DNA of 35,667 nucleotides, from positions 1 to 35,667 of the forward strand of contig JAJQGP010000012.1 in NCBI GenBank assembly GCA_021200475.1. Reading direction: 5' to 3'. Within the stretch, counting starts at the first letter, position 1. Every line of letters starts with the position of its first letter. Source of the stretch: Lachnospiraceae bacterium. GTDB taxonomy: Bacteria > Bacillota > Clostridia > Lachnospirales > Lachnospiraceae. Shown here in pieces: positions 16,554 through 25,644 of this stretch. Position numbers and translations under genes: made by a program. The notes below the pieces were generated by a model. It had not been told where the DNA came from. It searched no databases and worked only from the letters and a program-made list of their open reading frames with translations.

Positions 16554-17831
16554 TCAGGCGCCCTCCGCGATCCGTGTCACTGCGACGTAGATGTCCGATA
16601 TCTTATACCAGGTGCGGCTGCCGACGATGCCGTCCTGTGTCAGACCGAAGACGGACTGGAAAACTTTCACGGCCTCCTGCGTCGCTTCGCCGAAGATGCC
16701 GTCCGGCACGAGCCTGGGAATCAGCGGGTAATTGCCGGAGATGGCGTTGAGCTGTTCCTGGATTTTCAGCACATCTGCGCCGACCGAACCGACGGAGAGC
16801 GGGTAACCCGGATAGGAGGACGGAACGCCGGAGACCTGTTCGGCGAAATTGATGTACATATCGTCTCCATAATAGTAGCGGATGATTTCCGGGGCCGTGT
16901 AGCCCTGCTCACCGAGCACTGCACTGCCCCATTGCGAGAGCCACTGCGGGCAGGTTACCCGGGAACCGTCGCAGTATTGGGTCAGGATCGGCTGCTTTAC
17001 ATTTGGCCGGGAAAGGTAATTCTGAAACACATCATCGACCACTTCGGAAATACTTTCAAAAATGGTTCTCCCATAGACCCATTTCTGGTCATAGGCGGTG
17101 GAAGAAGTAATCGTGAAATCATACCGTTTATTTCGGTACCATTCCGTATAGACCCGATTCAGGGTAAAGGATTGAATGGCCAGAATGTTCGCAACCAGCG
17201 TTGCATAAGGCCAGGTGGAATAGATTTCACTGCTTGCGACGTTTTTGATATAGTCTTTGTATTGCACATAGTAGTCACGTGCGGTAGAATCCTGCGGCGT
17301 TCCATCGTGTACAACAATGTATTCCGGTACGACGACCCGGTTGAGCACGATTTCGCCGTTTTCGCGGACCGGTTTCACTTCCGCTTCCGCAATTTTGGGT
17401 GGATAATAGCCGTAAAGGGTGTGCTCCGGAATGACAATGGTATCCGGCTGTTCCCCGGGTGCCGACTGCCGCAGAGTGACACTCTGCAGGGAAAGCTGGC
17501 CGCCAAAAAGCTCTGCTCCGCTGACTGTGACCGGTTCGTATCCCGGAGCGGATACCCGGATCGTGTATTCCGCGTAAGGCTGTTCTTCCGATGGTTCAAG
17601 AGAATATTCCACCGGCGGGGCGGCGAGCGTCACCGGTTCTGTCTGGCCGTTCTGGTCCGTGCGTACTTCCTCAATCCGGCTGTCCGGATCTCCGGTAAAA
17701 GAAAACGCTACCACTGCATCCGAAAGTGGAAGGTTCTGCTCGGAAAGGACCGTAACCTTCAGTGTTCCGGTATCCGGCAGGTCGCCTGTCTGTGCGGCCC
17801 GGAGTTTTCCGTTGAAAGAGCGGTTGTTCAT
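16554..17831 (-). CDS. sleC: SleC-type spore cortex-lytic enzyme
   Basis: 425 residues, very close to clostridial SleC length. Layout: a beta-sandwich-like N-terminal region (GTLKVTVLSEQNLPLSDAVV, 22-41), a SpoIID-like lytic transglycosylase domain starting at PEYIVVHDGTP (169-179) with YIKNVASSEIYSTWP (194-208; E202 the likely catalytic acid) and TQYCDGSRVTCP (284-295), and a C-terminal peptidoglycan-binding domain (about 343-410). SleC degrades spore cortex at germination after Csp protease removes a pro-region. No Csp gene is in the window. There is no classic signal peptide, as in SleC. Convergent with nrdR. Confidence 0.85.
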   Translation of the reverse strand: MNNRSFNGKLRAAQTGDLPDTGTLKVTVLSEQNLPLSDAVVAFSFTGDPDSRIEEVRTDQNGQTEPVTLAAPPVEYSLEPSEEQPYAEYTIRVSAPGYEPVTVSGAELFGGQLSLQSVTLRQSAPGEQPDTIVIPEHTLYGYYPPKIAEAEVKPVRENGEIVLNRVVVPEYIVVHDGTPQDSTARDYYVQYKDYIKNVASSEIYSTWPYATLVANILAIQSFTLNRVYTEWYRNKRYDFTITSSTAYDQKWVYGRTIFESISEVVDDVFQNYLSRPNVKQPILTQYCDGSRVTCPQWLSQWGSAVLGEQGYTAPEIIRYYYGDDMYINFAEQVSGVPSSYPGYPLSVGSVGADVLKIQEQLNAISGNYPLIPRLVPDGIFGEATQEAVKVFQSVFGLTQDGIVGSRTWYKISDIYVAVTRIAEGA

Positions 17832-17930
17832 ATCTGTAAAACCTCATGTGTCGCCTTATTTTAGGATATTCCTCTGATCAGGAATGGGTGTTTTCTTCTT
17901 TTGCTTTTTTTCGATTCCATTTAAAACAAG

Positions 17931-17959
17931 TTGAAATATAAAAAAAGATATGGTAAAAT
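17931..17959 (+). promoter_or_regulatory. Promoter for carAB
   Basis: TTGAAA (17931-17936), exactly 17 bases, then TAAAAT (17954-17959), in an AT-rich tract about 140 bases before carA. The long hairpin at 17973-18046 begins within a few bases of the expected transcription start. Confidence 0.7.
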
Positions 17960-17972
17960 TGAGCGATTTACG

Positions 17973-18046
17973 GTAAAAGCGTTCTCAATGGCAAGTCTCG
18001 TGCCATGCTTGCATGGCTAAGAGACTGGACATTAGAGAGCTTTTAC
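17973..18046 (+). promoter_or_regulatory. Long hairpin leader of carAB
   Basis: Base helix GTAAAAGC (17973-17980) with GCTTTTAC (18039-18046); TCTC (17983-17986) with GAGA (18035-18038); AATG (17987-17990) with CATT (18030-18033); then an internal loop; GTCTC (17995-17999) with GAGAC (18021-18025); and GCCATGC (18002-18008) with GCATGGC (18011-18017) around a TT turn. It spans the first part of the carAB transcript. No T-run follows and it does not show the PyrR-binding consensus I know, so its class is unassigned. Confidence 0.6.
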
Positions 18047-18100
18047 AAGTAGTGGTATACAGACAGATAATTCGACAGCAGAAAGGAGTGCGGCATTCAT

Positions 18101-19249
18101 ATGAAAGCGTTTCTGATACTCGAAGATGGCACAGTATTTGCGGGTACCAGTATTGGCTCACCGCGTGAGGTGGTGAGTGAGATTGTATTTAACACATCGA
18201 TGACTGGTTATCTGGAAGTGTTGACGGATCCGTCCTATGCCGGACAGGCAGTGGTGATGACGTATCCGCTGATTGGTAATTATGGGATTTGTTATGAGGA
18301 CATGGAGTCCGAACGACCCTGGCTTGACGCATTTATTGTCCGGGAGCTTTCCCGTATCCCGAGTAATTTCCGTTCCGAAGATACGATTCAGAATTTTCTG
18401 TTAAAATATGATATTCCAGGAATCGCCGGTATTGATACCCGCGCACTTACAAAAATTCTTCGTGAAAAAGGCACTATGAATGGCTGCATCACCACGAATG
18501 AGAATTATCAGTTAGAAGAAATCCTTCCCAGACTCGCCGCTTATACAACCGGAAAAGTAGTTGAAAAAGTTACCTGCCGGGAGAAGTATGTGCTTAAGGG
18601 GGATGGCCCCAGGGTCGCGCTGCTTGACCTTGGAACAAAGCGGAACATCGCGCGCTGCCTGAATCAGCGGGGATGCGAGGTAACGGTCTATCCGGCACTG
18701 ACAAAAGCGGAGGAGATCCTTGCGGCCAGCCCGGATGGCATCATGCTTTCCAATGGCCCCGGAGACCCGAAGGAATGCACAGCGATGATTGAGGAGATCA
18801 AAAAGCTGTACGCGTCGGATGTTCCGATTTTTGCGATCTGTCTGGGACACCAGCTGATGGCGCTCGCGAATGGCGCCGATACGTATAAGATGAAGTACGG
18901 TCATCGCGGAGGCAACCATCCGGTACGTGATCTGGCGACCGGACGCGTCTATATTTCCTCACAGAACCACGGATATGTGGTGGACGCAGAGCATATGGAC
19001 CCGGCGATTGCAGTGCCGGCATTTGAAAACGTCAATGACGGGACAAATGAGGGTCTTGCTTACACCGGAAAGAATATTTTTACAATTCAGTTTCACCCGG
19101 AGGCGTCGCCCGGTCCGCTGGACTCGGGATATCTGTTTGACCGTTTTATGGGGATGATGCGCCCGGAAGCTGCGGCAGAAAAAATCGCGGCGGATGAGGG
19201 CGGAAAAGAAATGCCAGAACCAGATCATGAGAGGGAGGTGCGTTTGTAA
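18101..19249 (+). CDS. carA: Carbamoyl-phosphate synthase small subunit (glutamine amidotransferase)
   Basis: A 382-residue CarA. The N-terminal domain (MTGYLEVLTDPSYAGQ near 34-49) is followed by a class I glutaminase with nucleophile C247 in ICLGHQL (246-252) and H332/E334 in FHPEASPGP. It releases ammonia from glutamine for CarB, feeding pyrimidine and arginine synthesis. The stop codon shares a base with the carB start (TAATG), so the two are coupled. RBS GAAAGGAG. The leader hairpin upstream is the visible candidate for regulation. Confidence 0.95.
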   Translation: MKAFLILEDGTVFAGTSIGSPREVVSEIVFNTSMTGYLEVLTDPSYAGQAVVMTYPLIGNYGICYEDMESERPWLDAFIVRELSRIPSNFRSEDTIQNFLLKYDIPGIAGIDTRALTKILREKGTMNGCITTNENYQLEEILPRLAAYTTGKVVEKVTCREKYVLKGDGPRVALLDLGTKRNIARCLNQRGCEVTVYPALTKAEEILAASPDGIMLSNGPGDPKECTAMIEEIKKLYASDVPIFAICLGHQLMALANGADTYKMKYGHRGGNHPVRDLATGRVYISSQNHGYVVDAEHMDPAIAVPAFENVNDGTNEGLAYTGKNIFTIQFHPEASPGPLDSGYLFDRFMGMMRPEAAAEKIAADEGGKEMPEPDHEREVRL

Positions 19250-22200
19250 TGCCAAAGAATCCGGATATTAAGAAGGTATTGGTCATCGGTTCCGGCCCGA
19301 TCGTGATCGGACAGGCCACAGAGTTTGACTATGCAGGTACGCAGGCCTGCCGTGCCCTTCATGAGGAGGGGATTGAGGTTGTGTTGCTGAATTCGAATCC
19401 GGCGACCATCATGACGGATAAAGACATCGCAGATCACGTGTATATTGAGCCGCTGACCGTGGAAGTGGTTGAGCAGCTGATTTTAAAAGAGCGCCCGGAC
19501 AGCGTGCTCCCGACCCTGGGCGGTCAGGCGGGACTGAATCTGGCGATGGAGCTGGCAGAGCGGGGATTTCTGGAGAAAAACGGTGTCCGCCTGATCGGAA
19601 CGACTGCTCAGACCATCAAAAAGGCAGAGGATCGCCAGGAATTCAAAAATACAATGGAAAAAATCGGCGAGCCGGTGGCTCCGTCGAAGGTCGTAGAGTC
19701 CGTAGAAGAAGGCGTAGCTTTTACCCGGACGATCGGCTATCCGGTCGTTCTGCGCCCTGCCTATACGCTGGGCGGCAGCGGCGGCGGCATTGCGCACAAC
19801 TATGAGGAGCTGGTGGAGATCCTGGAAAATGGTCTCCGGCTGAGCCGTGTCGGACAAGTGCTTGTGGAGCGCTGCATCGCCGGGTGGAAGGAGATTGAAT
19901 ACGAGGTGATGCGCGATGGCGCAGGCAATGTGATTACGGTCTGCAACATGGAAAACATCGATCCGGTCGGCGTACACACCGGCGACAGCATTGTCGTGGC
20001 TCCGTCTCAGACGCTGGGAGATAAGGAATACCAGATGCTGCGCACCTCTGCGCTGAATATCATCAGCGAGCTGAAAATTACCGGAGGCTGTAATGTCCAG
20101 TTTGCGCTGCATCCGGACAGCTTTGAATACTGTGTGATAGAGGTGAATCCGCGTGTGAGCCGTTCCTCCGCGCTGGCTTCCAAGGCAACCGGTTATCCGA
20201 TTGCAAAGGTGGCGGCGAAGATTGCGCTGGGCTATACGCTGGACGAGATCAAAAACGCGATCACAGGAAAGACCTATGCGAGCTTTGAGCCCATGCTGGA
20301 CTATTGCGTGGTTAAGATGCCGCGTCTGCCATTCGATAAATTTATCAGTGCAAGCCGCCGCCTGACCACGCAGATGAAGGCGACCGGTGAGGTTATGAGC
20401 ATCTGTACCAATTTTGAAGGTGCCCTCATGAAAGCGATCCGTTCGCTGGAGCAGCATGTAGACTGCCTGCTGTCCTATGATTTTTCCGGCCTGGATGACG
20501 ATGCACTGCTGCGGCAGCTCGCGGTCGTAGACGACCGGCGGATCTGGGTGATCGCGGAGGCGCTGCGCCGGAAGTTTTCCTATGAAAAAATACATGAGCT
20601 GACGAAGATCGATATCTGGTTTATCGATAAGATTGCCATTCTGACAGAGATGGAGGAGCGCCTGCGCAAAGAGGAGCTTACGGTCGAGCTGTTAAAGGAA
20701 GCGAAACGGGTGGAATTCCCGGATAACGTGATTGCCCGCCTGACCGGAAAGAGCGAGGAAGAGATTAAGCAGATGCGCTATTCCAATGGGATCATTGCCG
20801 CATACAAGATGGTAGACACCTGTGCGGCAGAGTTTGCCGCGACGACGCCTTATTACTACTCGGTGTTTGGCAGTGAAAACGAGGCATCGGGGGAGCTTGC
20901 CGGAAACGCTGCGGCCGAAACGGAATCGGGCTGTACCAGGGGAACCACTTCGCGCAGAAAAAAGGTGCTTGTTCTTGGGTCCGGCCCGATCCGGATCGGG
21001 CAGGGCATCGAGTTTGACTTCTGCTCTGTGCATTGTACCTGGGCCTTTGAGAAGGAAGGCTATGAAACGATTATCATAAATAACAACCCGGAGACAGTCA
21101 GCACGGACTTTGACATCGCGGATAAGCTCTATTTTGAGCCGTTGACCCCGGAGGATGTAGAAAATGTCGTGCGTCTGGAGAATCCAGACGGTGCGGTGGT
21201 ACAGTTTGGCGGACAGACGGCGATTAAGCTGACGGAATCACTGATGAAGATGGGCGTGCCGATTCTTGGCACCTCCGCCGAAAATGTGGACGCGGCGGAA
21301 GATCGGGAGCTCTTTGATGAGATTCTGGAGAAATGCAATATTCCGCGGCCGGCGGGACATACCGTCTTTACGGCCGAAGAGGCGAAAAAGGCGGCCAATG
21401 AGCTGGGGTATCCGGTGCTGGTGCGCCCCTCCTATGTACTTGGCGGACAGGGGATGCAGATTGCGATCAGTGATGAGGATGTGGAGCAGTATATCGGTGT
21501 GATCAATCAGATCGCCCAGGAACACCCGATTCTGGTAGATAAATACATGATGGGCAAGGAGATTGAGGTCGATGCCGTCTGCGATGGCACCGATGTCCTG
21601 ATTCCGGGCATCATGGAGCACATCGAGCGCGCGGGGATTCACTCCGGAGACAGCATCTCGGTGTATCCGGCACAGAGTATCTCGAAGAAGATCAAGCGCG
21701 TCATTGAGGATTATACGCGCAAGCTCGCCCGCTCTTTGCATGTCATCGGACTGATTAATATTCAGTTTATTGTCAGCAATGATGAGGTGTATGTGATCGA
21801 GGTAAACCCGCGCTCCAGCCGTACCGTGCCGTACATCAGTAAGGTGACGGGGATCCCGATCGTGCCGCTTGCGACGAAGGTAATTCTTGGCGCCACCATC
21901 CGTGAACTGGGCTTTGAGCCGGGACTGCAGCCGGAAGCGGACTATTTCGCGATCAAGATGCCGGTATTTTCCTTTGAGAAAATCCAGGGCGCAGACATCA
22001 GCCTGGGGCCGGAGATGAAGTCGACCGGAGAGTGCCTCGGCATTGCAGCGGCCTTCGATGAGGCGCTGTATAAGGCGTTTCTTGGTGCGGGCATTAATCT
22101 GCCCAAATACAAAAATATGATCATCACGGTGCGTGACTCGGACAAGCTTGATGTGATCGATATCGCGAAGCGGTTTGAGGCGCTGGGGTACAATATTTTC

Positions 22201-22512
22201 GCGACCAAGGGAACGGCGCGCGCCTTGATGGAAGAGGATGTACAGGTGCGTATGACCCGCAAAGTGGAGCAGGAGTCACCGAACATACTGGACCTGATCC
22301 TCGGCCATGAGATTGATCTGGTCATCGATACGCCTTCGCAGGGCGTGGGCCATGCAAAAGATGGTTTCATTATCCGGCGGAATGCGATTGAGACTGGCGT
22401 AAACGTTCTCACTTCGCTGGATACGGCGAATGCGCTGATCACCAGCCTGGAAAACAATAATATCCATGGCCTGACGCTGGTGGATATTGCAGCAATCGAC
22501 AGACGGATGTAA
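19249..22512 (+). CDS. carB: Carbamoyl-phosphate synthase large subunit
   Basis: A 1087-residue CarB. Two homologous halves each begin with the same pattern (VLVIGSGPIVIGQ near residue 10; VLVLGSGPIRIGQ near 574) and hold an ATP-grasp domain; the first makes carboxy-phosphate and carbamate, the second phosphorylates carbamate. The C-terminal MGS-like domain (about 945-1087) is the allosteric site. A hydrophilic linker of about 30 residues (541-572, rich in Gly, Ala, Glu and Thr) joins the halves and looks longer than usual. No terminator is obvious after the stop. Confidence 0.95.
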   Translation: MPKNPDIKKVLVIGSGPIVIGQATEFDYAGTQACRALHEEGIEVVLLNSNPATIMTDKDIADHVYIEPLTVEVVEQLILKERPDSVLPTLGGQAGLNLAMELAERGFLEKNGVRLIGTTAQTIKKAEDRQEFKNTMEKIGEPVAPSKVVESVEEGVAFTRTIGYPVVLRPAYTLGGSGGGIAHNYEELVEILENGLRLSRVGQVLVERCIAGWKEIEYEVMRDGAGNVITVCNMENIDPVGVHTGDSIVVAPSQTLGDKEYQMLRTSALNIISELKITGGCNVQFALHPDSFEYCVIEVNPRVSRSSALASKATGYPIAKVAAKIALGYTLDEIKNAITGKTYASFEPMLDYCVVKMPRLPFDKFISASRRLTTQMKATGEVMSICTNFEGALMKAIRSLEQHVDCLLSYDFSGLDDDALLRQLAVVDDRRIWVIAEALRRKFSYEKIHELTKIDIWFIDKIAILTEMEERLRKEELTVELLKEAKRVEFPDNVIARLTGKSEEEIKQMRYSNGIIAAYKMVDTCAAEFAATTPYYYSVFGSENEASGELAGNAAAETESGCTRGTTSRRKKVLVLGSGPIRIGQGIEFDFCSVHCTWAFEKEGYETIIINNNPETVSTDFDIADKLYFEPLTPEDVENVVRLENPDGAVVQFGGQTAIKLTESLMKMGVPILGTSAENVDAAEDRELFDEILEKCNIPRPAGHTVFTAEEAKKAANELGYPVLVRPSYVLGGQGMQIAISDEDVEQYIGVINQIAQEHPILVDKYMMGKEIEVDAVCDGTDVLIPGIMEHIERAGIHSGDSISVYPAQSISKKIKRVIEDYTRKLARSLHVIGLINIQFIVSNDEVYVIEVNPRSSRTVPYISKVTGIPIVPLATKVILGATIRELGFEPGLQPEADYFAIKMPVFSFEKIQGADISLGPEMKSTGECLGIAAAFDEALYKAFLGAGINLPKYKNMIITVRDSDKLDVIDIAKRFEALGYNIFATKGTARALMEEDVQVRMTRKVEQESPNILDLILGHEIDLVIDTPSQGVGHAKDGFIIRRNAIETGVNVLTSLDTANALITSLENNNIHGLTLVDIAAIDRRM

Positions 22513-22827
22513 TCATGTGTGATTACGGACGATCGGAGGAATGGCAGAATTTACCGGGGTGTTTCACCTCGATTTTACACTATTTTTCTTGCATAATGCC
22601 CTGGAAAGCGGTACAATGCACGTGGATAGAAATTCTGGGATGCAGCGGCTTCGCTGCACAATGATAGAAAAAGCCGGGCAGGATCTGCAGCAGGATTATG
22701 GTTCGCACTCCGGCCACACACTGGCAGTGTGGCCGGGGAACATGCGGCAGGCTTTATTACGGGGATGGCAGACCTGTCATGATGGAAAAGATAGAGAATC
22801 ACTCCACGGCAGAAAAGGGAGAATTTT
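22513..22827 (+). other. Gap between carB and the phospholipase-like gene: promoter and structured leader
   Basis: This 315-base gap holds no convincing gene. It contains the promoter at 22589-22617 and then about 200 bases of probable leader with a 7-bp hairpin TGCAGCG-GCTT-CGCTGCA (22641-22658), a 10-bp hairpin CCGGCCACAC/GTGTGGCCGG (22710-22736) and a smaller one near 22767-22782. Neither main hairpin is followed by a T-run. I do not recognise a riboswitch class here. Confidence 0.5.
22589..22617 (+). promoter_or_regulatory. Promoter upstream of the phospholipase-like gene
   Basis: TTGCAT (22589-22594), 17 bases, TACAAT (22612-22617). The predicted start near 22624 leaves a 200-base untranslated leader before the ATG at 22828. 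Confidence 0.6.
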
Positions 22828-23439
22828 ATGCGAAAAAAATCACATATAGCATTGTCTGTTTTTTTGGTGGCTGAGCTGCGGCTTGCGGAACTGGATCTGT
22901 ACAGGAAAGCCTTTTATTTTGGCTCGATTCAGCCGGATCTGAATCCAAAAATGTTTTCAGAACCGCACCAGTTTGATGACAGCTGGGAAAAGGTTCGGGA
23001 ACTGATCTTACAGATTGAGACTGATACGAGCGACGAGGATCACAGCAGGCGCGCTATCTGGACACAGACCGGCGTTGTGCTGCATTATCTGGCGGATTAT
23101 TTTACATTCCCACATAATACCTGTTACAACGGAAGCCTGCGCGGCCACTGCATGCATGAGAGTGAGCTGAAATATCTGCTGCGCGCGTATCTGTGCACCT
23201 CTGAGTCGAAGGCGTCATTGGAGACACAGCGGCTTGCGGCAGAGCAGATCCGCACGTCGGAACAGCTGTTTACATATATCGAGAACGCGCATGAGGCTTA
23301 TATGAAAGAACCATACCATTCCGTACTTGGCGACTGCCGGTGGATCACGGAGGTTTGCTTCTGTGCGGGGGTTGTCCTTGGTCGGATGGTATGCGGAGAG
23401 GAAAGCCAGGCAGCATGGGTGCACGGCTGTGTAGCGTAA
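22828..23439 (+). CDS. Zinc-dependent phospholipase C family protein
   Basis: 203 residues matching the alpha-helical zinc phospholipase C / S1-P1 nuclease-like fold. Candidate zinc ligands: H6, D37 (IQPDLNP), H47, H86 and D90 (LHYLAD), H96 (FTFPHN) and H110; the H86-D90-H96 spacing fits the family. There is no signal peptide (MRKKSHIALS runs straight into the domain), so unlike the secreted toxins it appears cytoplasmic, as do many clostridial relatives of unknown substrate. RBS AAAGGGAG. The transpeptidase gene follows 38 bases later. Confidence 0.8.
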   Translation: MRKKSHIALSVFLVAELRLAELDLYRKAFYFGSIQPDLNPKMFSEPHQFDDSWEKVRELILQIETDTSDEDHSRRAIWTQTGVVLHYLADYFTFPHNTCYNGSLRGHCMHESELKYLLRAYLCTSESKASLETQRLAAEQIRTSEQLFTYIENAHEAYMKEPYHSVLGDCRWITEVCFCAGVVLGRMVCGEESQAAWVHGCVA

Positions 23440-23477
23440 AAGTAATTGTGCAAACGCACAGCACCGAGGTATCACGG

Positions 23478-24983
23478 ATGAATCAGGACAGACATTCTTA
23501 TTACAGGAGAGAACGGGAATATCAGAGAAGACAATCCGAGATTGAGGCAAAACGCAAAAAGACCCTTACGAAGCAGGCGGCAGTGCTGGTTCTGGTTCTT
23601 TTTGTGATTTGCGTTTTTTTGGGCGATTTTCTGCCTGACCAGACACATATGGCGCACTGGCTTTCGATTTATGGAGTCAGTGTATCAGGCATGACGACGG
23701 AAAAAGCGGCGCAGAAGCTCGAAAAGAAATTTGAAGAGACCGAGCTGATTTTTACGGAGAATGGGGAGGAGCTTTACCGGACGACTTTGGGTGAGGCCGG
23801 CTATTATCTGGATGGAGATGCCCTGCGGGATGAGCTCTCCAGGGTACAGGCAGAAACCTTAAGCGAACGAGGCCTGATTGAGACAGGAAAAAATATCGAA
23901 ATCGAATATACTGTGCTTGCAGATGAGGAAAAGCTGGCACAGGCTTTTTCTGCGGAAAATTTCGAGGTGGAGCTGGAGCGGACGGAATCAACGGATGCTT
24001 ATCTGGAATATGACAGTGAGGAAGGCGAGTTTGTGATTGTGCCGAGCTGGCAGGGGGATGTCATAGACGCGGATAATCTTCGTGAAGTTGTGGAACAGAC
24101 GATGAACGAAAGCTTCGAAGACGGACTGTTCCGCAAATCCATTACGGTGAAGATTGATGTGAATTCGTACCAGACAGTGGAGGTAACGGAGAATTCCGAA
24201 GAACTGAATGAACGTCTGGAGCAGCTGAATCAGAGCCTTGCGAATTATCAGACCACCTCGATCGTATATACCTTCGGCTCTGTGACAGAGGTCCTGGACT
24301 CCGATACGATCTGCTCCTGGCTGGAGATTACGGATGACGGGGTGGAGCTGAATGAGTCTCTGATCTGGACTTATATTGACGAACTTTCTTCCACCTATAA
24401 TACGAAGTACAATACCCGCTACTTTAAAACCACAGCGGGCGATACGGTCACGGTCAGCAACAATGAATACGGATACCGGATTGACAAGGACGCGGAGTTT
24501 GAACAGCTCTGCGAGGACCTGGAAAGCGGCACGACCATTGAGCGGGAACCGATATACAGTGAGTCCGGCCTGACGAGGGATGGGACGGACGACCTGGCTG
24601 GCAGCTACATTGAGGTCAGCCTGGACAAGCAGCATCTGTGGCTTTATAAGGATTATACGCTGGTCGTCGAGACGGACATCGTCAGCGGGAAATCGACGGA
24701 GGAAGAGCGGGAGACGCTGCAGGGAGCCTTTGCCATTGCCTATAAGGCCAGTCCGTATACGCTGAGCAGCGAATATTACGGCTATGAGACGGAAGTCACC
24801 TATTGGATGCCATTCGCGAACGGACAGGGACTTCACGACGCAACCTGGCGCAGCTCCTTTGGGGGCAATGTGTATCTGACCAACGGCAGCCATGGCTGCA
24901 TCAACCTTCCGCTTGCGGCGGCGGCGACGATCTACAATACCATTACTGCCGGATATCCGATTATTATTTATATGCGAGAGTGA
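23478..24983 (+). CDS. L,D-transpeptidase (YkuD) with N-terminal anchor and PG-binding-4-like region
   Basis: 501 residues from the ATG at 23478 (GAGGT upstream); an in-frame ATG at 23340 lies inside the previous gene and is rejected. Basic N-terminus, one membrane helix (about 37-53, AAVLVLVLFVICVFLG), an outer region with two repeats of the putative peptidoglycan-binding type (VSVSGMTTEKAAQKL and later), and the C-terminal YkuD domain with SHGCINLP (471-478; H472, nucleophile C474). It should form 3-3 cross-links in peptidoglycan or attach proteins to it, outside the membrane. Confidence 0.88.
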   Translation: MNQDRHSYYRREREYQRRQSEIEAKRKKTLTKQAAVLVLVLFVICVFLGDFLPDQTHMAHWLSIYGVSVSGMTTEKAAQKLEKKFEETELIFTENGEELYRTTLGEAGYYLDGDALRDELSRVQAETLSERGLIETGKNIEIEYTVLADEEKLAQAFSAENFEVELERTESTDAYLEYDSEEGEFVIVPSWQGDVIDADNLREVVEQTMNESFEDGLFRKSITVKIDVNSYQTVEVTENSEELNERLEQLNQSLANYQTTSIVYTFGSVTEVLDSDTICSWLEITDDGVELNESLIWTYIDELSSTYNTKYNTRYFKTTAGDTVTVSNNEYGYRIDKDAEFEQLCEDLESGTTIEREPIYSESGLTRDGTDDLAGSYIEVSLDKQHLWLYKDYTLVVETDIVSGKSTEEERETLQGAFAIAYKASPYTLSSEYYGYETEVTYWMPFANGQGLHDATWRSSFGGNVYLTNGSHGCINLPLAAAATIYNTITAGYPIIIYMRE

Positions 24984-24987
24984 ACAC

Positions 24988-25016
24988 TTGCCATATTTTG
25001 AAAAGTGGTATATAAT
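24988..25016 (+). promoter_or_regulatory. Promoter for the SEC-C gene
   Basis: TTGCCA (24988-24993), 17 bases, TATAAT (25011-25016). A small hairpin GCCAGG-GGTT-CCTGGC (25042-25057) lies in the leader. The promoter starts just after the transpeptidase stop. Confidence 0.7.
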
Positions 25017-25089
25017 GCGCAGAGAAAATATGAAAGCTGACGCCAGGGGTTCCTGGCTTCAATGGGAAGGAAAAGGATGGTAAACAGTT

Positions 25090-25590
25090 ATGGGATTATT
25101 GGAAACCTGGAGAAACACAGCCTATTCACAGGAGACGGACAAGAAGACGCTTCAGAGATTCTGGTCGGATTATTTTCGAAAGGAAAAAGCGATTTATGAG
25201 CAGCTCCTCGAAAATCCGGAGGAAGCAGTCACCGGTACGGTGAAGGAGCTGGCGGAAAAGTATCATGTGACCGTGATGGAGATGACAGGTTTTCTGGATG
25301 GCATAAATGAGAGCCTGAAGCAGCCGAATCCCATCGAGGAGATGGATGAGGACACCGCTGTCAGTCTGGATTTTGATAATGAGATGCTCTATAAAAATAT
25401 GGTAGACGCGAGAGCAGACTGGCTGTACAACATCCCGGCGTGGGAGAATATTTTTGACACGGACAAACGGCATGCGCTGTATATTGAGGCCAAGAAGATG
25501 AACACCGTTGTGAAAGGGAAAAAGGTCGGTCGGAACGATCCGTGTCCCTGCGGAAGCGGCAAAAAATACAAATACTGCTGTGGCAGGTAG
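25090..25590 (+). CDS. SEC-C motif protein
   Basis: 166 residues. The last 20 are a textbook SEC-C zinc motif, [19 protein letters not shown] (147-165), with C152, C154, C163 and C164 as ligands. This motif is best known from the C-terminus of SecA, where it binds SecB and ribosomes. The rest is helical and acidic, without a recognised enzyme domain. It may be a small ribosome- or protein-binding adaptor; that is inference. It has its own promoter. Confidence 0.8.
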   Translation: MGLLETWRNTAYSQETDKKTLQRFWSDYFRKEKAIYEQLLENPEEAVTGTVKELAEKYHVTVMEMTGFLDGINESLKQPNPIEEMDEDTAVSLDFDNEMLYKNMVDARADWLYNIPAWENIFDTDKRHALYIEAKKMNTVVKGKKVGRNDPCPCGSGKKYKYCCGR

Positions 25591-25644
25591 CCTATGATGC
25601 CGGAATTGCATTTGCGCAGAACGGTATCTGACAGGTGAAAAGAC

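Noticed and set aside
17868-17885. ATTCCT/AGGAAT inverted repeat upstream of sleC as a sporulation operator
   Set aside because: Six-base arms are too short to support a call, and no clear sigma-G promoter could be placed next to it.
22557-22577. GGTG-TTT-CACC hairpin followed by TCGATTTT, considered as a fourth copy of the CCTGCTCGAT element
   Set aside because: The stem is only four pairs, the ten-base foot is not matched and no second hairpin precedes it within the element's length.
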